Assembly: GCA_009922405.1 (NCBI GenBank)
Contig: RFVZ01000175.1
Location: forward strand, 1-5,243
Direction of reading: 5' to 3'
Source: Betaproteobacteria bacterium
GTDB lineage: Bacteria; Pseudomonadota; Gammaproteobacteria; Burkholderiales; Burkholderiaceae_E
Length of the DNA stretch: 5,243 nt
Positions within the stretch are counted from its first letter, which is position 1. Each line of letters starts with the position of its first letter. Position numbers and translations under genes: made by a program. Shown here piece after piece: positions 1 to 5,243 of the stretch. The notes under the pieces were generated by a model. It ran no database searches. It was not told the DNA's origin and saw only the letters and a list, made by a program, of their open reading frames with translations.

Positions 1-60
1 TGCCGATGGCATGGGTTGTTGGATCAAACTCCAGAAACGGTAACGGCCGTGGCAGCCCGC
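1..60. other. Edge segment with no supported feature
   Basis: This is the sequence downstream of the minus-strand lipoprotein gene that stops at 61-63. I see no intrinsic terminator: there is no GC stem followed by a T run on the minus strand. I also see no credible tRNA arm. The plus-strand reading frames that cross it run antisense through the lipoprotein gene and look like shadows. Confidence 0.5.
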
Positions 61-279
61 CTACTTTTTGTTTCGATCGATTTGATTACCAATCAAACCG
101 CCCACAGCGGCCCCTCCAACGGCGCCCATCGTGCTACCGCCACCGAGAACAGAGCCTGCGACGCCGCCGACGACGGCCCCGGTTGCCGTGCTTTTTTCAC
201 GACTTGTCATGTGGCCGCACGCGCCCAACGACATCGCGGATGTTGCGATGACGGAAACCAAAATCAAACGCTTGTTCAT
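61..279 (-). CDS. Small glycine-zipper outer-membrane lipoprotein (OsmB-like type)
   Basis: This 72-residue protein has a lipoprotein signal peptide: a basic start (MNKR), a hydrophobic stretch at about residues 5-18, and the lipobox LGAC with the lipidated cysteine at residue 21. The mature part is short and holds a glycine-zipper segment at about residues 34-66, with repeated G-x3-G spacing (GAVVGGVAG, GAVGGAAVGGLIG), ending in a charged NQIDRNKK tail. This matches the small glycine-zipper 2TM lipoproteins related to OsmB, which are common in proteobacterial envelopes and often stress-linked; a precise role is unknown. The start is well supported, because AAAGGAG lies on the minus strand at 289-295, nine bases upstream of the ATG. 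The gene is likely monocistronic or follows the 396-620 gene after a 116-base gap. There is no evident link to photosynthesis. Confidence 0.88.
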   Translation of the reverse strand: MNKRLILVSVIATSAMSLGACGHMTSREKSTATGAVVGGVAGSVLGGGSTMGAVGGAAVGGLIGNQIDRNKK

Positions 280-395
280 GATTGTTCGCTCCTTTGCAAA
301 ATGATCAACCGTGTCTGGCGATCATTTGGAATTCAGCAATTTGGCGTCCTGAACCGGACCGATTTGGCTCCCAAGAGGGCGGCGGCCGCAATGAA
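280..395 (-). promoter_or_regulatory. Leader and spacer between the two minus-strand small genes
   Basis: This 116-base spacer holds the strong AAAGGAG ribosome binding site of the lipoprotein gene (289-295) and the 299-327 inverted repeat. I find no good sigma-70 pair by eye on the minus strand, and no stem plus T-run terminator after the upstream gene. The palindrome GCGGCCGC at 382-389 lacks terminator character. A promoter here is an inference from the spacing and the operator-like repeat. Confidence 0.35.
299..327. repeat. Perfect 8-bp inverted repeat upstream of the lipoprotein gene, possible operator
   Basis: AAATGATC at 299-306 is matched by GATCATTT at 320-327, a perfect inverted repeat with a 13-base spacer. 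Arm centres are 21 bases apart, about two helical turns, which is the geometry of many dimeric repressor or activator sites. It sits immediately upstream of the minus-strand ribosome binding site (289-295). It could therefore be an operator overlapping the promoter or transcription start, or a weak AT-rich hairpin in the leader. No regulator can be named from the sequence. Confidence 0.45.
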
Positions 396-620
396 TCAGG
401 CGTGCTCTGTCACCAGGACCGTCACGACACATAGCGCGAGAATTCCGATCCAAATACCGCGGTTATTGCGCTCGATAAACTTCAGCACATGATCCTCGAG
501 CGTTGGTCGATGGCCCGGGCCTGCGGTTTCCAAAGCGGTCGGTGGAGTCACAGCGGAGGATGTCTCGGGCTCGGCGCTGTGGTTCGATGAACTCGTGTTG
601 GTCTTAGTCGATGACTGCAT
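396..620 (-). CDS. Small single-pass membrane protein of unknown function
   Basis: I do not recognise this 74-residue protein. Residues 1-40 are rich in Ser, Thr, Pro and Ala and look disordered. Residues 41-54 (TLEDHVLKFIERNN and R54) form a charged, probably amphipathic helix. Residues 55-70 (GIWIGILALCVVTVLV) form one membrane helix, followed by a four-residue tail TEHA. That layout resembles a tail-anchored or C-terminally anchored protein with an N-terminal cytoplasmic domain. No signal peptide or lipobox is present. The ribosome binding site is weak (AGG seven bases before the ATG at 618-620). It is transcribed divergently from bchC, 90 bases apart, so it may share a control region. The ordered charge and hydrophobicity pattern argues for a real gene, but the start is only moderately supported. 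Confidence 0.6.
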   Translation of the reverse strand: MQSSTKTNTSSSNHSAEPETSSAVTPPTALETAGPGHRPTLEDHVLKFIERNNRGIWIGILALCVVTVLVTEHA

Positions 621-710
621 GGATCGCCTGATGGTTGGTCATTCGCCGAGTTGATTTCGGTATGCCCTCGGAGTTCAATAAGATGGCACTCGAGGAAGTA
701 ACAATTTCAT
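621..710. promoter_or_regulatory. Divergent intergenic region upstream of bchC
   Basis: This 90-base region lies between the diverging 74-residue membrane protein gene and bchC, and must hold the promoter of at least one of them unless transcription enters from outside the window. I looked for the PpsR/CrtJ site TGT-N12-ACA, a usual control element of bch genes, and saw no perfect copy. No convincing sigma-70 pair was found by eye either. Before bchC there is a purine-rich GAGGAAG at 692-698, 12 bases ahead of the ATG at 711, a longer spacing than is usual for a ribosome binding site. Confidence 0.45.
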
Positions 711-1653
711 ATGACGCACGCACAAGCAATTGTTTTTGAATCTCCGCAGCAACTTTCAGTGCAAACGCTCGAACTCAAGCCCTTCGAAGCCAATGATCTG
801 GAGGTCGAAGTTGGGTTCAGTGGTATCAGCACTGGGACCGAGCGCCTCTTGTGGGATGGCACCATGCCGCCGTTTCCTGGCCTCGGATATCCGCTGGTTC
901 CTGGCTATGAAACGGTTGGGACGGTTGTTCGAGTTACCGCACCGATGGTTGCTTCGACCGGTGGTTCGGCCTCCATCGCCGTGGGTGAGCAGGTTTTTAT
1001 TCCGGGCTCATATAGTTTTCAGGGGGTCCGAAATATTTTCGGCGGGGCTGGGTCTCGTTTGATTGTTCCGCATGACCGCGTTGTGCGTGTCGCACCCGAG
1101 TTGGGGCCAGAAGCGGTGCTGCTTGCGCTGGCAGCCACTTGTTACCACACGATTTCTCTTGGAGGTGCCCGCGAACCCATGATCGCACCCGATCTGATTG
1201 TTGGCCATGGCGTGATGGGGAGGTTGTTGGCTCGAATCACGCTGGCGCTCGGTTGCCCGACGCGAGGACGCGATCGGCTACAAGGTTGCTGACCCAAAAG
1301 ACGATGCCCGTCGTGACTATCGAGCAATTTATGACGTCAGCGGTGATGCCTCTATTTTGAATCGCCTCATTGCCTGTTTGGCGCCCGGGGGCGAGGTGGT
1401 GTTGGCCGGTTTTTACAAGAGCGATCTCAGTTTCGTATTTGCGCCTGCGTTCATGCGTGAGGCGCAGATCCGTGTCGCTGCCCAATGGAAGAAACACGAC
1501 CTGCTGGCGGTGACGGCACTCGTTGAGCGCGGTGCCCTCTCACTCGAAGGTTTGATCACGCATACATTCCAACCGGGCCAGGCCCGCCAGGCTTACGAAA
1601 TTGCGTTCGGCGATGTGCAGTGCCTCAAGATGATGATCGACTGGCGGGTTTGA
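711..1653 (+). pseudogene. bchC: bchC, 3-hydroxyethyl bacteriochlorophyllide a dehydrogenase, disrupted by a frameshift
   Basis: BchC is a medium-chain dehydrogenase of bacteriochlorophyll synthesis that oxidises the 3-(1-hydroxyethyl) group of bacteriochlorophyllide a to 3-acetyl using NAD(P). The first part (711-1262, residues 1-184) shows BchC hallmarks: SGISTGTERLLWDG at about 37-50, the GYPLVPGYETVG segment at 59-70, LLALAAT at 137-143 and the nucleotide-binding VGHGVMG at 164-170. It then runs into a premature TGA at 1290-1292. The C-terminal part reads from about 1255 in a different frame: ARREDAIGYKVADP, then AIYDVSGD, LAPGGEVVLAGFY, FMREAQIRVAAQW, GALSLEGLITH and CLKMMIDW, ending at TGA 1651-1653. 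Both halves fit BchC closely. At the junction the strand and acidic residue expected after GCPT (family pattern like TVWE) are absent, implying a short deletion of a length equal to 2 modulo 3. It may be a true pseudogene or a sequence error. Its stop overlaps the bciA start. Confidence 0.92.
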
Positions 1654-2678
1654 TGCACTCGCCAAATAGCGCCCCGAAGCACTCGCCGAATCCGCAGCGG
1701 ATCATCGTTCTTGGCGCGACGGGAACGATTGGGGTAGCAACGGTCAATGCCCTGGTGCAGCGCGGACACCAGGTCGTCTGCTTCGTGCGACCACGTTCCG
1801 GCGCCGCTAGGGCGTTAGGGCCGCAAGACAGCCAACACTTGCTGCCTGGGGCAACTGTTCGGTTTGGCGAGATCACCGATCCCGACGCATTCGCGCGTGA
1901 TGGGCTTTGTGGCGAGCGATTTGACGCGCTCGTTTCATGCCTTGCATCGCGCACGGGGGTGCCTGAGGATGCCTGGGCGATTGATCATCGAGCCCATGTG
2001 CACGCGCTCGATGCGGCGCGCAAGGTGGGCGTGCGCCAGGTCGTTCTTCTTTCTGCTATCTGTGTCCAGAAGCCCATTCTGGCCTTTCAACAGGCAAAAC
2101 TGGCCTTCGAAAAGACGCTGATTGAATCGGGGCTTATCTACTCGATTGTCCGGCCGACGGCTTTTTTTAAGTCGCTCTCGGGACAGGTCGATCGGGTCAA
2201 ACGCGGCAAACCTTTTCTGGTCTTTGGCAACGGCGAGCTAACGGCATGCAAACCGATTAGTGATCGAGATCTGGCCAATTACTTAGCCGATTGTCTGGAT
2301 GATGAAAGGCTTCATAACCGGATTCTCCCGATCGGTGGCCCGGGCGAAGCGATAACGCCCCGACAGCAGGGAGCGCACCTATTCGGGCTGCTGCATAAGC
2401 CGCCCCGATTCAAGCAGGTGCCCGTTGCACTGCTGGATGCGATCGTCACGGGACTCGGCGCGATGGGCCGCTGGATCCCCCCGCTTGCAGCGAAAGCCGA
2501 GCTGGCCCGGATCGGACATTATTACGCGACTGAATCCATGCTCGTGCTAAATCCTGAAACCGGGGGTTATGACGCCGCAGCGACACCTTCGACAGGATCC
2601 GATACCCTGTTCGACTTTTACGCGGATCTGGTCAGCGGCACCGTATCTGCCGAGCGTGGCGACCACTCTGTTTTTTAA
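1653..2678 (+). CDS. bciA: Divinyl chlorophyllide a 8-vinyl-reductase, BciA type
   Basis: BciA reduces the C8 vinyl group of divinyl (proto)chlorophyllide to ethyl with NADPH, giving the monovinyl pigment precursor. This 341-residue protein belongs to the atypical short-chain dehydrogenase / NmrA-like family. Its Rossmann motif GATGTIG is at 21-27, and R46 after the second strand is placed to bind the NADP phosphate. Family-typical segments follow: RFDALVSCLASRTG (89-102), AWAIDHRA (107-114), VLLSAICVQKP (131-141), LAFQQAKLAFE (143-153), YSIVRPTAFFKSLSGQ (163-178) and LTACKPIS (196-203), then a C-terminal ELARIGHYYATESM region. I chose the ATG at 1653 because it overlaps the bchC stop as TGATG, typical of translational coupling. 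Upstream in-frame sequence only shadows bchC. The N-terminus carries an extra Pro/Ser-rich stretch with HSPN twice before the Rossmann fold. The gene looks intact, but its coupled translation would suffer if bchC is really truncated. Confidence 0.94.
   Translation: MHSPNSAPKHSPNPQRIIVLGATGTIGVATVNALVQRGHQVVCFVRPRSGAARALGPQDSQHLLPGATVRFGEITDPDAFARDGLCGERFDALVSCLASRTGVPEDAWAIDHRAHVHALDAARKVGVRQVVLLSAICVQKPILAFQQAKLAFEKTLIESGLIYSIVRPTAFFKSLSGQVDRVKRGKPFLVFGNGELTACKPISDRDLANYLADCLDDERLHNRILPIGGPGEAITPRQQGAHLFGLLHKPPRFKQVPVALLDAIVTGLGAMGRWIPPLAAKAELARIGHYYATESMLVLNPETGGYDAAATPSTGSDTLFDFYADLVSGTVSAERGDHSVF
1656..1691 (+). repeat. Short direct repeat in the bciA 5' end
   Basis: CACTCGCCAAAT (1656-1667) recurs as CACTCGCCGAAT (1680-1691), 11 of 12 bases identical and 24 bases apart. 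It encodes HSPN twice in the poorly conserved leader before the Rossmann fold of BciA. It probably reflects a small in-frame duplication and is unlikely to affect the enzyme core. Confidence 0.5.
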
Positions 2679-2679
2679 G

Positions 2680-3897
2680 ATGACTCAATCTGTCGAGCCG
2701 CGACCCGCGGCGATGCGATTCATTCTGCTAACCGTACTGATCGACATGGTGTCGATCGGACTGATTGTTCCGGTCCTGCCGGCTCTTGTTGGCAGCTTCA
2801 CGATCAACCCAGCCGATCAGAGCTTGTGGTTTGGCGTCGTCATGTTCGCCTTTGGAATTGCTAATTTCTTCGGATCTCCCCTGCTTGGCGCTCTTTCGGA
2901 CCATTACGGGCGCAGACCGGTCCTGTTGTTGGGTTTTTGTGGTCTCGCGCTCAACTTTTTTGCAACGGCCTTGTCCACAGCGCTATGGATGCTCATTGCG
3001 GTGCGTTTGGTCGGAGGCGCGATGCAGGCCAATGCGGCGGTCGCGAATGCCTATGTGGCCGATATTACGCCTCCGGAGCAGCGCGCGAAGCGCTTTGGGA
3101 TGTTGGGGGCGATGTTCGGGCTCGGATTCATCATTGGGCCGGCGCTGGGGGGGCTTCTAGGTTCGATCAATCTGCATTTACCCTTTTTCGTCGCGGGCAC
3201 TCTTGCGCTGGTGAACTTACTTTACGGTTACTTCGTTTTGCCGGAGTCGTTACCCCAAGAGCGGCGTCGCCCGTTTAAGTGGTCCGCGGCGAATCCAATC
3301 AACACCTTGCGCTCGCTCGCCAGACTTGAGGGCGTCGGGCTATTGATTCTGGTCGTTGGGTGTACCGGATTGGCTCAGGGTGTTTTATATAACAGCTGGG
3401 TTCTTTATAACGAATTTAAGTTTGGCTGGAGTTCTCTCCAAAATGGCTGGTCGCTGGCGGCCGTCGGTGTAGTTTCCGTCTTGGTCCAGGGGGTCTTGCT
3501 TGGACCTCTCATCAAGCGGTTTGCAGCCCCCCGGCTGACCGTCATTGGGCTGGTGTCGTCGACGATCGCCTATGCCGCCTGGGGGGCTGCCACCGAAGGT
3601 TGGATGATGTACGCAGTGGTGTTTTGTAACCTGCTCGGATTCACGGTCACCGCTTCAATTCAAAGCCTGATTTCGGCGGCGGCTGACGCGAAAAATCAGG
3701 GCGAAACGATGGGGTCCGTCAGCTCAATCAACAGTTTTATGGCGGTGATCGCGCCCCTGATCAGTGCGCCGCTATTGGGCATGGTGTCCCACCTGCCGCC
3801 TGGCGACTGGGCAATTGGGACGCCCCTTTATTTTGGAGCCGTGTTGCAGGGTGCGGGGCTTGTGCTGGCCTGGCTCCATATTCGACGTGCGGTCTGA
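2680..3897 (+). CDS. Major facilitator transporter of the TetA (drug:H+ antiporter, 12-TM) type
   Basis: This is a 405-residue inner-membrane protein with about 12 hydrophobic helices and a central loop near 190-220. Helix 1 has the TetA-like pattern IDMVSIGLIVPVLP, with a buried Asp at 22. Motif A is GALSDHYGRRPVL at 70-82. Helix 4 has RLVGGAMQANAAVANAYVAD at 109-128, and motif C of antiporters is GLGFIIGPALGG at 147-158. A degenerate motif A follows in the second half (GPLIKRFAAPRL). Together these place it among proton-driven exporters. The substrate cannot be read from sequence; similarity to TetA does not show tetracycline resistance. I chose the ATG at 2680, one base after the bciA stop (TAAGATG), over an upstream in-frame ATG at 2569 that would lie inside bciA; ATG 2713 is a possible alternative. 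It is not the PucC/BCH2 type of photosynthesis-cluster transporter. Tight coupling to bciA suggests co-expression with pigment genes. Confidence 0.9.
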   Translation: MTQSVEPRPAAMRFILLTVLIDMVSIGLIVPVLPALVGSFTINPADQSLWFGVVMFAFGIANFFGSPLLGALSDHYGRRPVLLLGFCGLALNFFATALSTALWMLIAVRLVGGAMQANAAVANAYVADITPPEQRAKRFGMLGAMFGLGFIIGPALGGLLGSINLHLPFFVAGTLALVNLLYGYFVLPESLPQERRRPFKWSAANPINTLRSLARLEGVGLLILVVGCTGLAQGVLYNSWVLYNEFKFGWSSLQNGWSLAAVGVVSVLVQGVLLGPLIKRFAAPRLTVIGLVSSTIAYAAWGAATEGWMMYAVVFCNLLGFTVTASIQSLISAAADAKNQGETMGSVSSINSFMAVIAPLISAPLLGMVSHLPPGDWAIGTPLYFGAVLQGAGLVLAWLHIRRAV

Positions 3898-3920
3898 CGG
3901 GCAGTCTGAAGGGCCGTCAG
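3894..3920 (+). other. Intercistronic stem-loop over the transporter stop codon
   Basis: CTGACGG (3894-3900) pairs perfectly with CCGTCAG (3914-3920), leaving a 13-base loop that contains the purine-rich GAAGGG (3908-3913). The left arm includes the transporter stop codon (3895-3897). The right arm ends at the G of a candidate GTG start (3920). No T run follows, so it is not an intrinsic terminator. It could modulate coupling or mRNA stability between the two genes. Confidence 0.45.
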
Positions 3921-3931
3921 TGGAAACTGTG

Positions 3932-4537
3932 ATGCAAAGATTCCGCACGCCCGTCACCTTAATAGGGGGCCACGCAAACCTGGTGCCCCTGGAAACTGTT
4001 CATCATGACGATCTGGTGCAAGCAGTGAAGGACGGGGCATTGTGGGAACGCTGGGTCACCGCGATTCCGGCGCCCGAAAATATGGCAGGCGAAATTGCGC
4101 GTCGTCTTGATCTTCAAGAACTCGGAACCATGCTGCCCTTTGCAATCATCGTGGCTGGTCGGGCGGTCGGCATGACCACGTTCATGAACATCGATGCGGC
4201 CAATCGACGGGTTGAAATCGGTTCAACCTGGCTTCGACAGAGTGTCCAGCGAACCCCGGTGAATACCGATTGCAAGCGCTCCCTACTGACGTATGCATTC
4301 GAGACACTCGACTGTATTGCCGTTGAGTTCCGAACTCACCGTTTCAACCATCAGAGCGTGCGTGCGATCGAGCGCTTGGGCGCTCGATTGGATGGCGTCT
4401 TGCGTAGCCACCAGATCAACTTGCATCCACTGGCGCCGCAAACCCTGAGAGACACCTGCGTCTACAGCATCATCGCGGGTGAATGGCCGACCGTTAAAGC
4501 GCACCTTGATCATCAGTTGGGCCGTCGCGGCGGTTGA
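3932..4537 (+). CDS. GNAT-family N-acetyltransferase (RimJ/RimL-like)
   Basis: This 201-residue cytoplasmic protein transfers an acetyl group from acetyl-CoA to an unknown amine, possibly a protein N-terminus or a small molecule. It has the order typical of RimJ/RimL-like GNATs: an N-terminal strand (TPVTLIGGHANLVPLE, 6-21), a DGALWERWVTAIPAPENM segment (34-51), a central strand (FAIIVAGRAVGMTTFMNID, 70-88), EIGSTWL (95-101), the CoA loop region QRTPVNTDCK (106-115) and the helix motif RFNHQSVRAIERLGARLDG (137-155). In this subfamily the NT-x-x-K segment stands where many GNATs have Q/R-x-x-G-x-G/A. The start is uncertain. ATG 3932 fits the usual family N-terminus, but in-frame GTG 3920 is better spaced from GAAGGG at 3908-3913 and would add four residues. 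It starts about 34 bases after the transporter stop and is likely in the same operon. Confidence 0.88.
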   Translation: MQRFRTPVTLIGGHANLVPLETVHHDDLVQAVKDGALWERWVTAIPAPENMAGEIARRLDLQELGTMLPFAIIVAGRAVGMTTFMNIDAANRRVEIGSTWLRQSVQRTPVNTDCKRSLLTYAFETLDCIAVEFRTHRFNHQSVRAIERLGARLDGVLRSHQINLHPLAPQTLRDTCVYSIIAGEWPTVKAHLDHQLGRRGG

Positions 4538-4569
4538 ACCGCTTCGATAACCGATTACGCCGCAGCACG

Positions 4570-5243
4570 ATGCACGCTTTCTGGATGGTGTTGGGGGCGT
4601 TTCTGTTTGCGAGCATGGGCGTTTGCGTCAAGATGGCGTCCGCCGAATTCACCACCGCCGAGCTGGTCTTTTATCGGGGCGTGTTTAGTACCTTGCTCGT
4701 CTGGATCGTCATGCGTTGGCAGGGCGTTGCGATGCGTAGCGACGTGCCGTGGATGCATGCATGGCGCAGTTTTATCGGAAATCTCTCGCTTGCCGCTTGG
4801 TTTTTCGCAATCACCGTTCTGCCGCTACCGACTGCGATGACGCTGAATTACACCAGCAGCATGTGGATGGTGGTGTGGATTCTGGGCGTTGCCCTTTTCC
4901 GAGGCAACGACTGGATTCGCCAGGCGCCAAGGATGATCGCGGTCTTGCTGAGTTTTGGCGGCGTTGTGATGGTCTTGCATCCGACGCTTGCGCAGGACCA
5001 GTGGCTCGGCGGCCTGCTGGGTCTGGCATCGGGGGTCACGGCCGCGATGGCCTATTTGCAAGTGGCTTCATTGGGCAAGGCGGGTGAGCCCGAGGCGCGA
5101 ACGGTTTTCCATTTTGCATTGGGCTCGGCGGCGCTCGGATTGATTGGGATGGCATTCACCGGCGTCACCCCCCTGAACGCGCAGACTTCGTCGGCCGCGT
5201 GGTGGCTGATCCCGATTGGAATTCTGGCCGGGTTAGGGCAGCT
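4570..5243 (+). CDS. EamA/DMT-family transporter, 3' end outside the window
   Basis: There is an open frame of 224 codons to the window edge with no stop. The protein is strongly hydrophobic, with the drug/metabolite transporter layout. The first EamA repeat runs over about residues 1-137: a first helix with ASMGVCVKMAS (14-24), ELVFYRG (31-37), LPLPTAMTLNYTSSMW (84-99) and a helix ending VVMVLHP (132-138). The second repeat begins at about 145 (GGLLGLASGVTAAMAYLQVA) and is cut at the edge; full members are about 280-300 residues. It would be an inner-membrane permease or exporter of small metabolites, with unknown substrate. The ATG at 4570 gives the usual N-terminus for this group; TTG at 4534 is a less likely alternative overlapping the acetyltransferase stop. 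No strong ribosome binding site is seen. The 32-base gap after the acetyltransferase suggests the same transcript, without implying a shared function. Confidence 0.88.
   Translation, partial: MHAFWMVLGAFLFASMGVCVKMASAEFTTAELVFYRGVFSTLLVWIVMRWQGVAMRSDVPWMHAWRSFIGNLSLAAWFFAITVLPLPTAMTLNYTSSMWMVVWILGVALFRGNDWIRQAPRMIAVLLSFGGVVMVLHPTLAQDQWLGGLLGLASGVTAAMAYLQVASLGKAGEPEARTVFHFALGSAALGLIGMAFTGVTPLNAQTSSAAWWLIPIGILAGLGQ

Noticed and set aside
1..60. A tRNA end on the minus strand, from a T-loop-like stretch
   Set aside because: The flanking bases do not pair into a T arm and no acceptor or anticodon stem can be drawn.
382..389. GCGGCCGC palindrome as a terminator
   Set aside because: It is a short GC palindrome with no loop and no T run on either strand.
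16..492. A 158-codon plus-strand open frame
   Set aside because: It runs antisense through both small minus-strand genes, has low-complexity composition (Arg, Ala, Thr and Cys) and no recognisable fold, while the minus-strand lipoprotein has a clear signal peptide and ribosome binding site.
396..620. A light-harvesting alpha or beta polypeptide, or PufQ
   Set aside because: The single helix lacks the A-x3-H bacteriochlorophyll-binding pattern and the aromatic C-terminal motif of light-harvesting polypeptides. The helix sits at the extreme C-terminus, unlike PufQ.
1255..1300. Programmed ribosomal frameshift as an explanation for split bchC
   Set aside because: No slippery heptamer or downstream pseudoknot is apparent, programmed shifts are not known in this family, and the conserved segment at the junction appears to be missing rather than merely out of frame.
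2680..3897. A tetracycline resistance gene
   Set aside because: Motif A, motif C and the helix 1 Asp place it in the TetA-like group, but this group includes many exporters of unknown substrate, and there is no TetR-type repressor or mobile element nearby.

Overview
The window carries a piece of a bacteriochlorophyll biosynthesis locus from a purple, anoxygenic phototrophic proteobacterium. The main evidence is a recognisable bchC (711-1653) overlapping a recognisable bciA (1653-2678). The moderately high GC, the use of a BciA-type 8-vinyl reductase and the style of the flanking lipoprotein and EamA genes suggest a betaproteobacterium (Burkholderiales-like). That placement is an inference from protein style, not from a marker gene.

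Layout. Bases 1-60 show no supported feature. On the minus strand are two small envelope genes: a 72-residue glycine-zipper lipoprotein (61-279) with a strong ribosome binding site, and a 74-residue protein of unknown function with one C-terminal membrane helix (396-620). An inverted repeat with operator-like geometry (299-327) lies just upstream of the lipoprotein gene. A 90-base divergent spacer (621-710) separates these from a dense plus-strand series: bchC, bciA, a TetA-like major facilitator transporter (2680-3897), a GNAT acetyltransferase (3932-4537) and an EamA/DMT transporter cut off by the window end (4570-5243). Gaps in the series are -1, 1, about 34 and 32 bases, so co-transcription is likely.

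Function. BchC oxidises the 3-hydroxyethyl group of bacteriochlorophyllide to 3-acetyl, and BciA reduces the C8 vinyl group of divinyl chlorophyllide. The two act on the same pigment ring in one pathway. The transporter, acetyltransferase and EamA protein have no known pigment role; their link to it is positional only.

Most notable point. bchC is not open. Residues 1-184 are in one frame and the C-terminal half continues in another from about base 1255. At the junction the expected segment after the NAD(P)-binding glycine motif, including the acidic residue at the end of the second Rossmann strand, appears to be missing. This looks like a short deletion of a length not divisible by three. It could be a real loss-of-function event or a sequence/assembly error. 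No wholly new system is evident; the unusual points are the broken bchC, the bchC-bciA-transporter arrangement without bchX next to bchC, two intergenic inverted repeats and an unrecognised small membrane protein.
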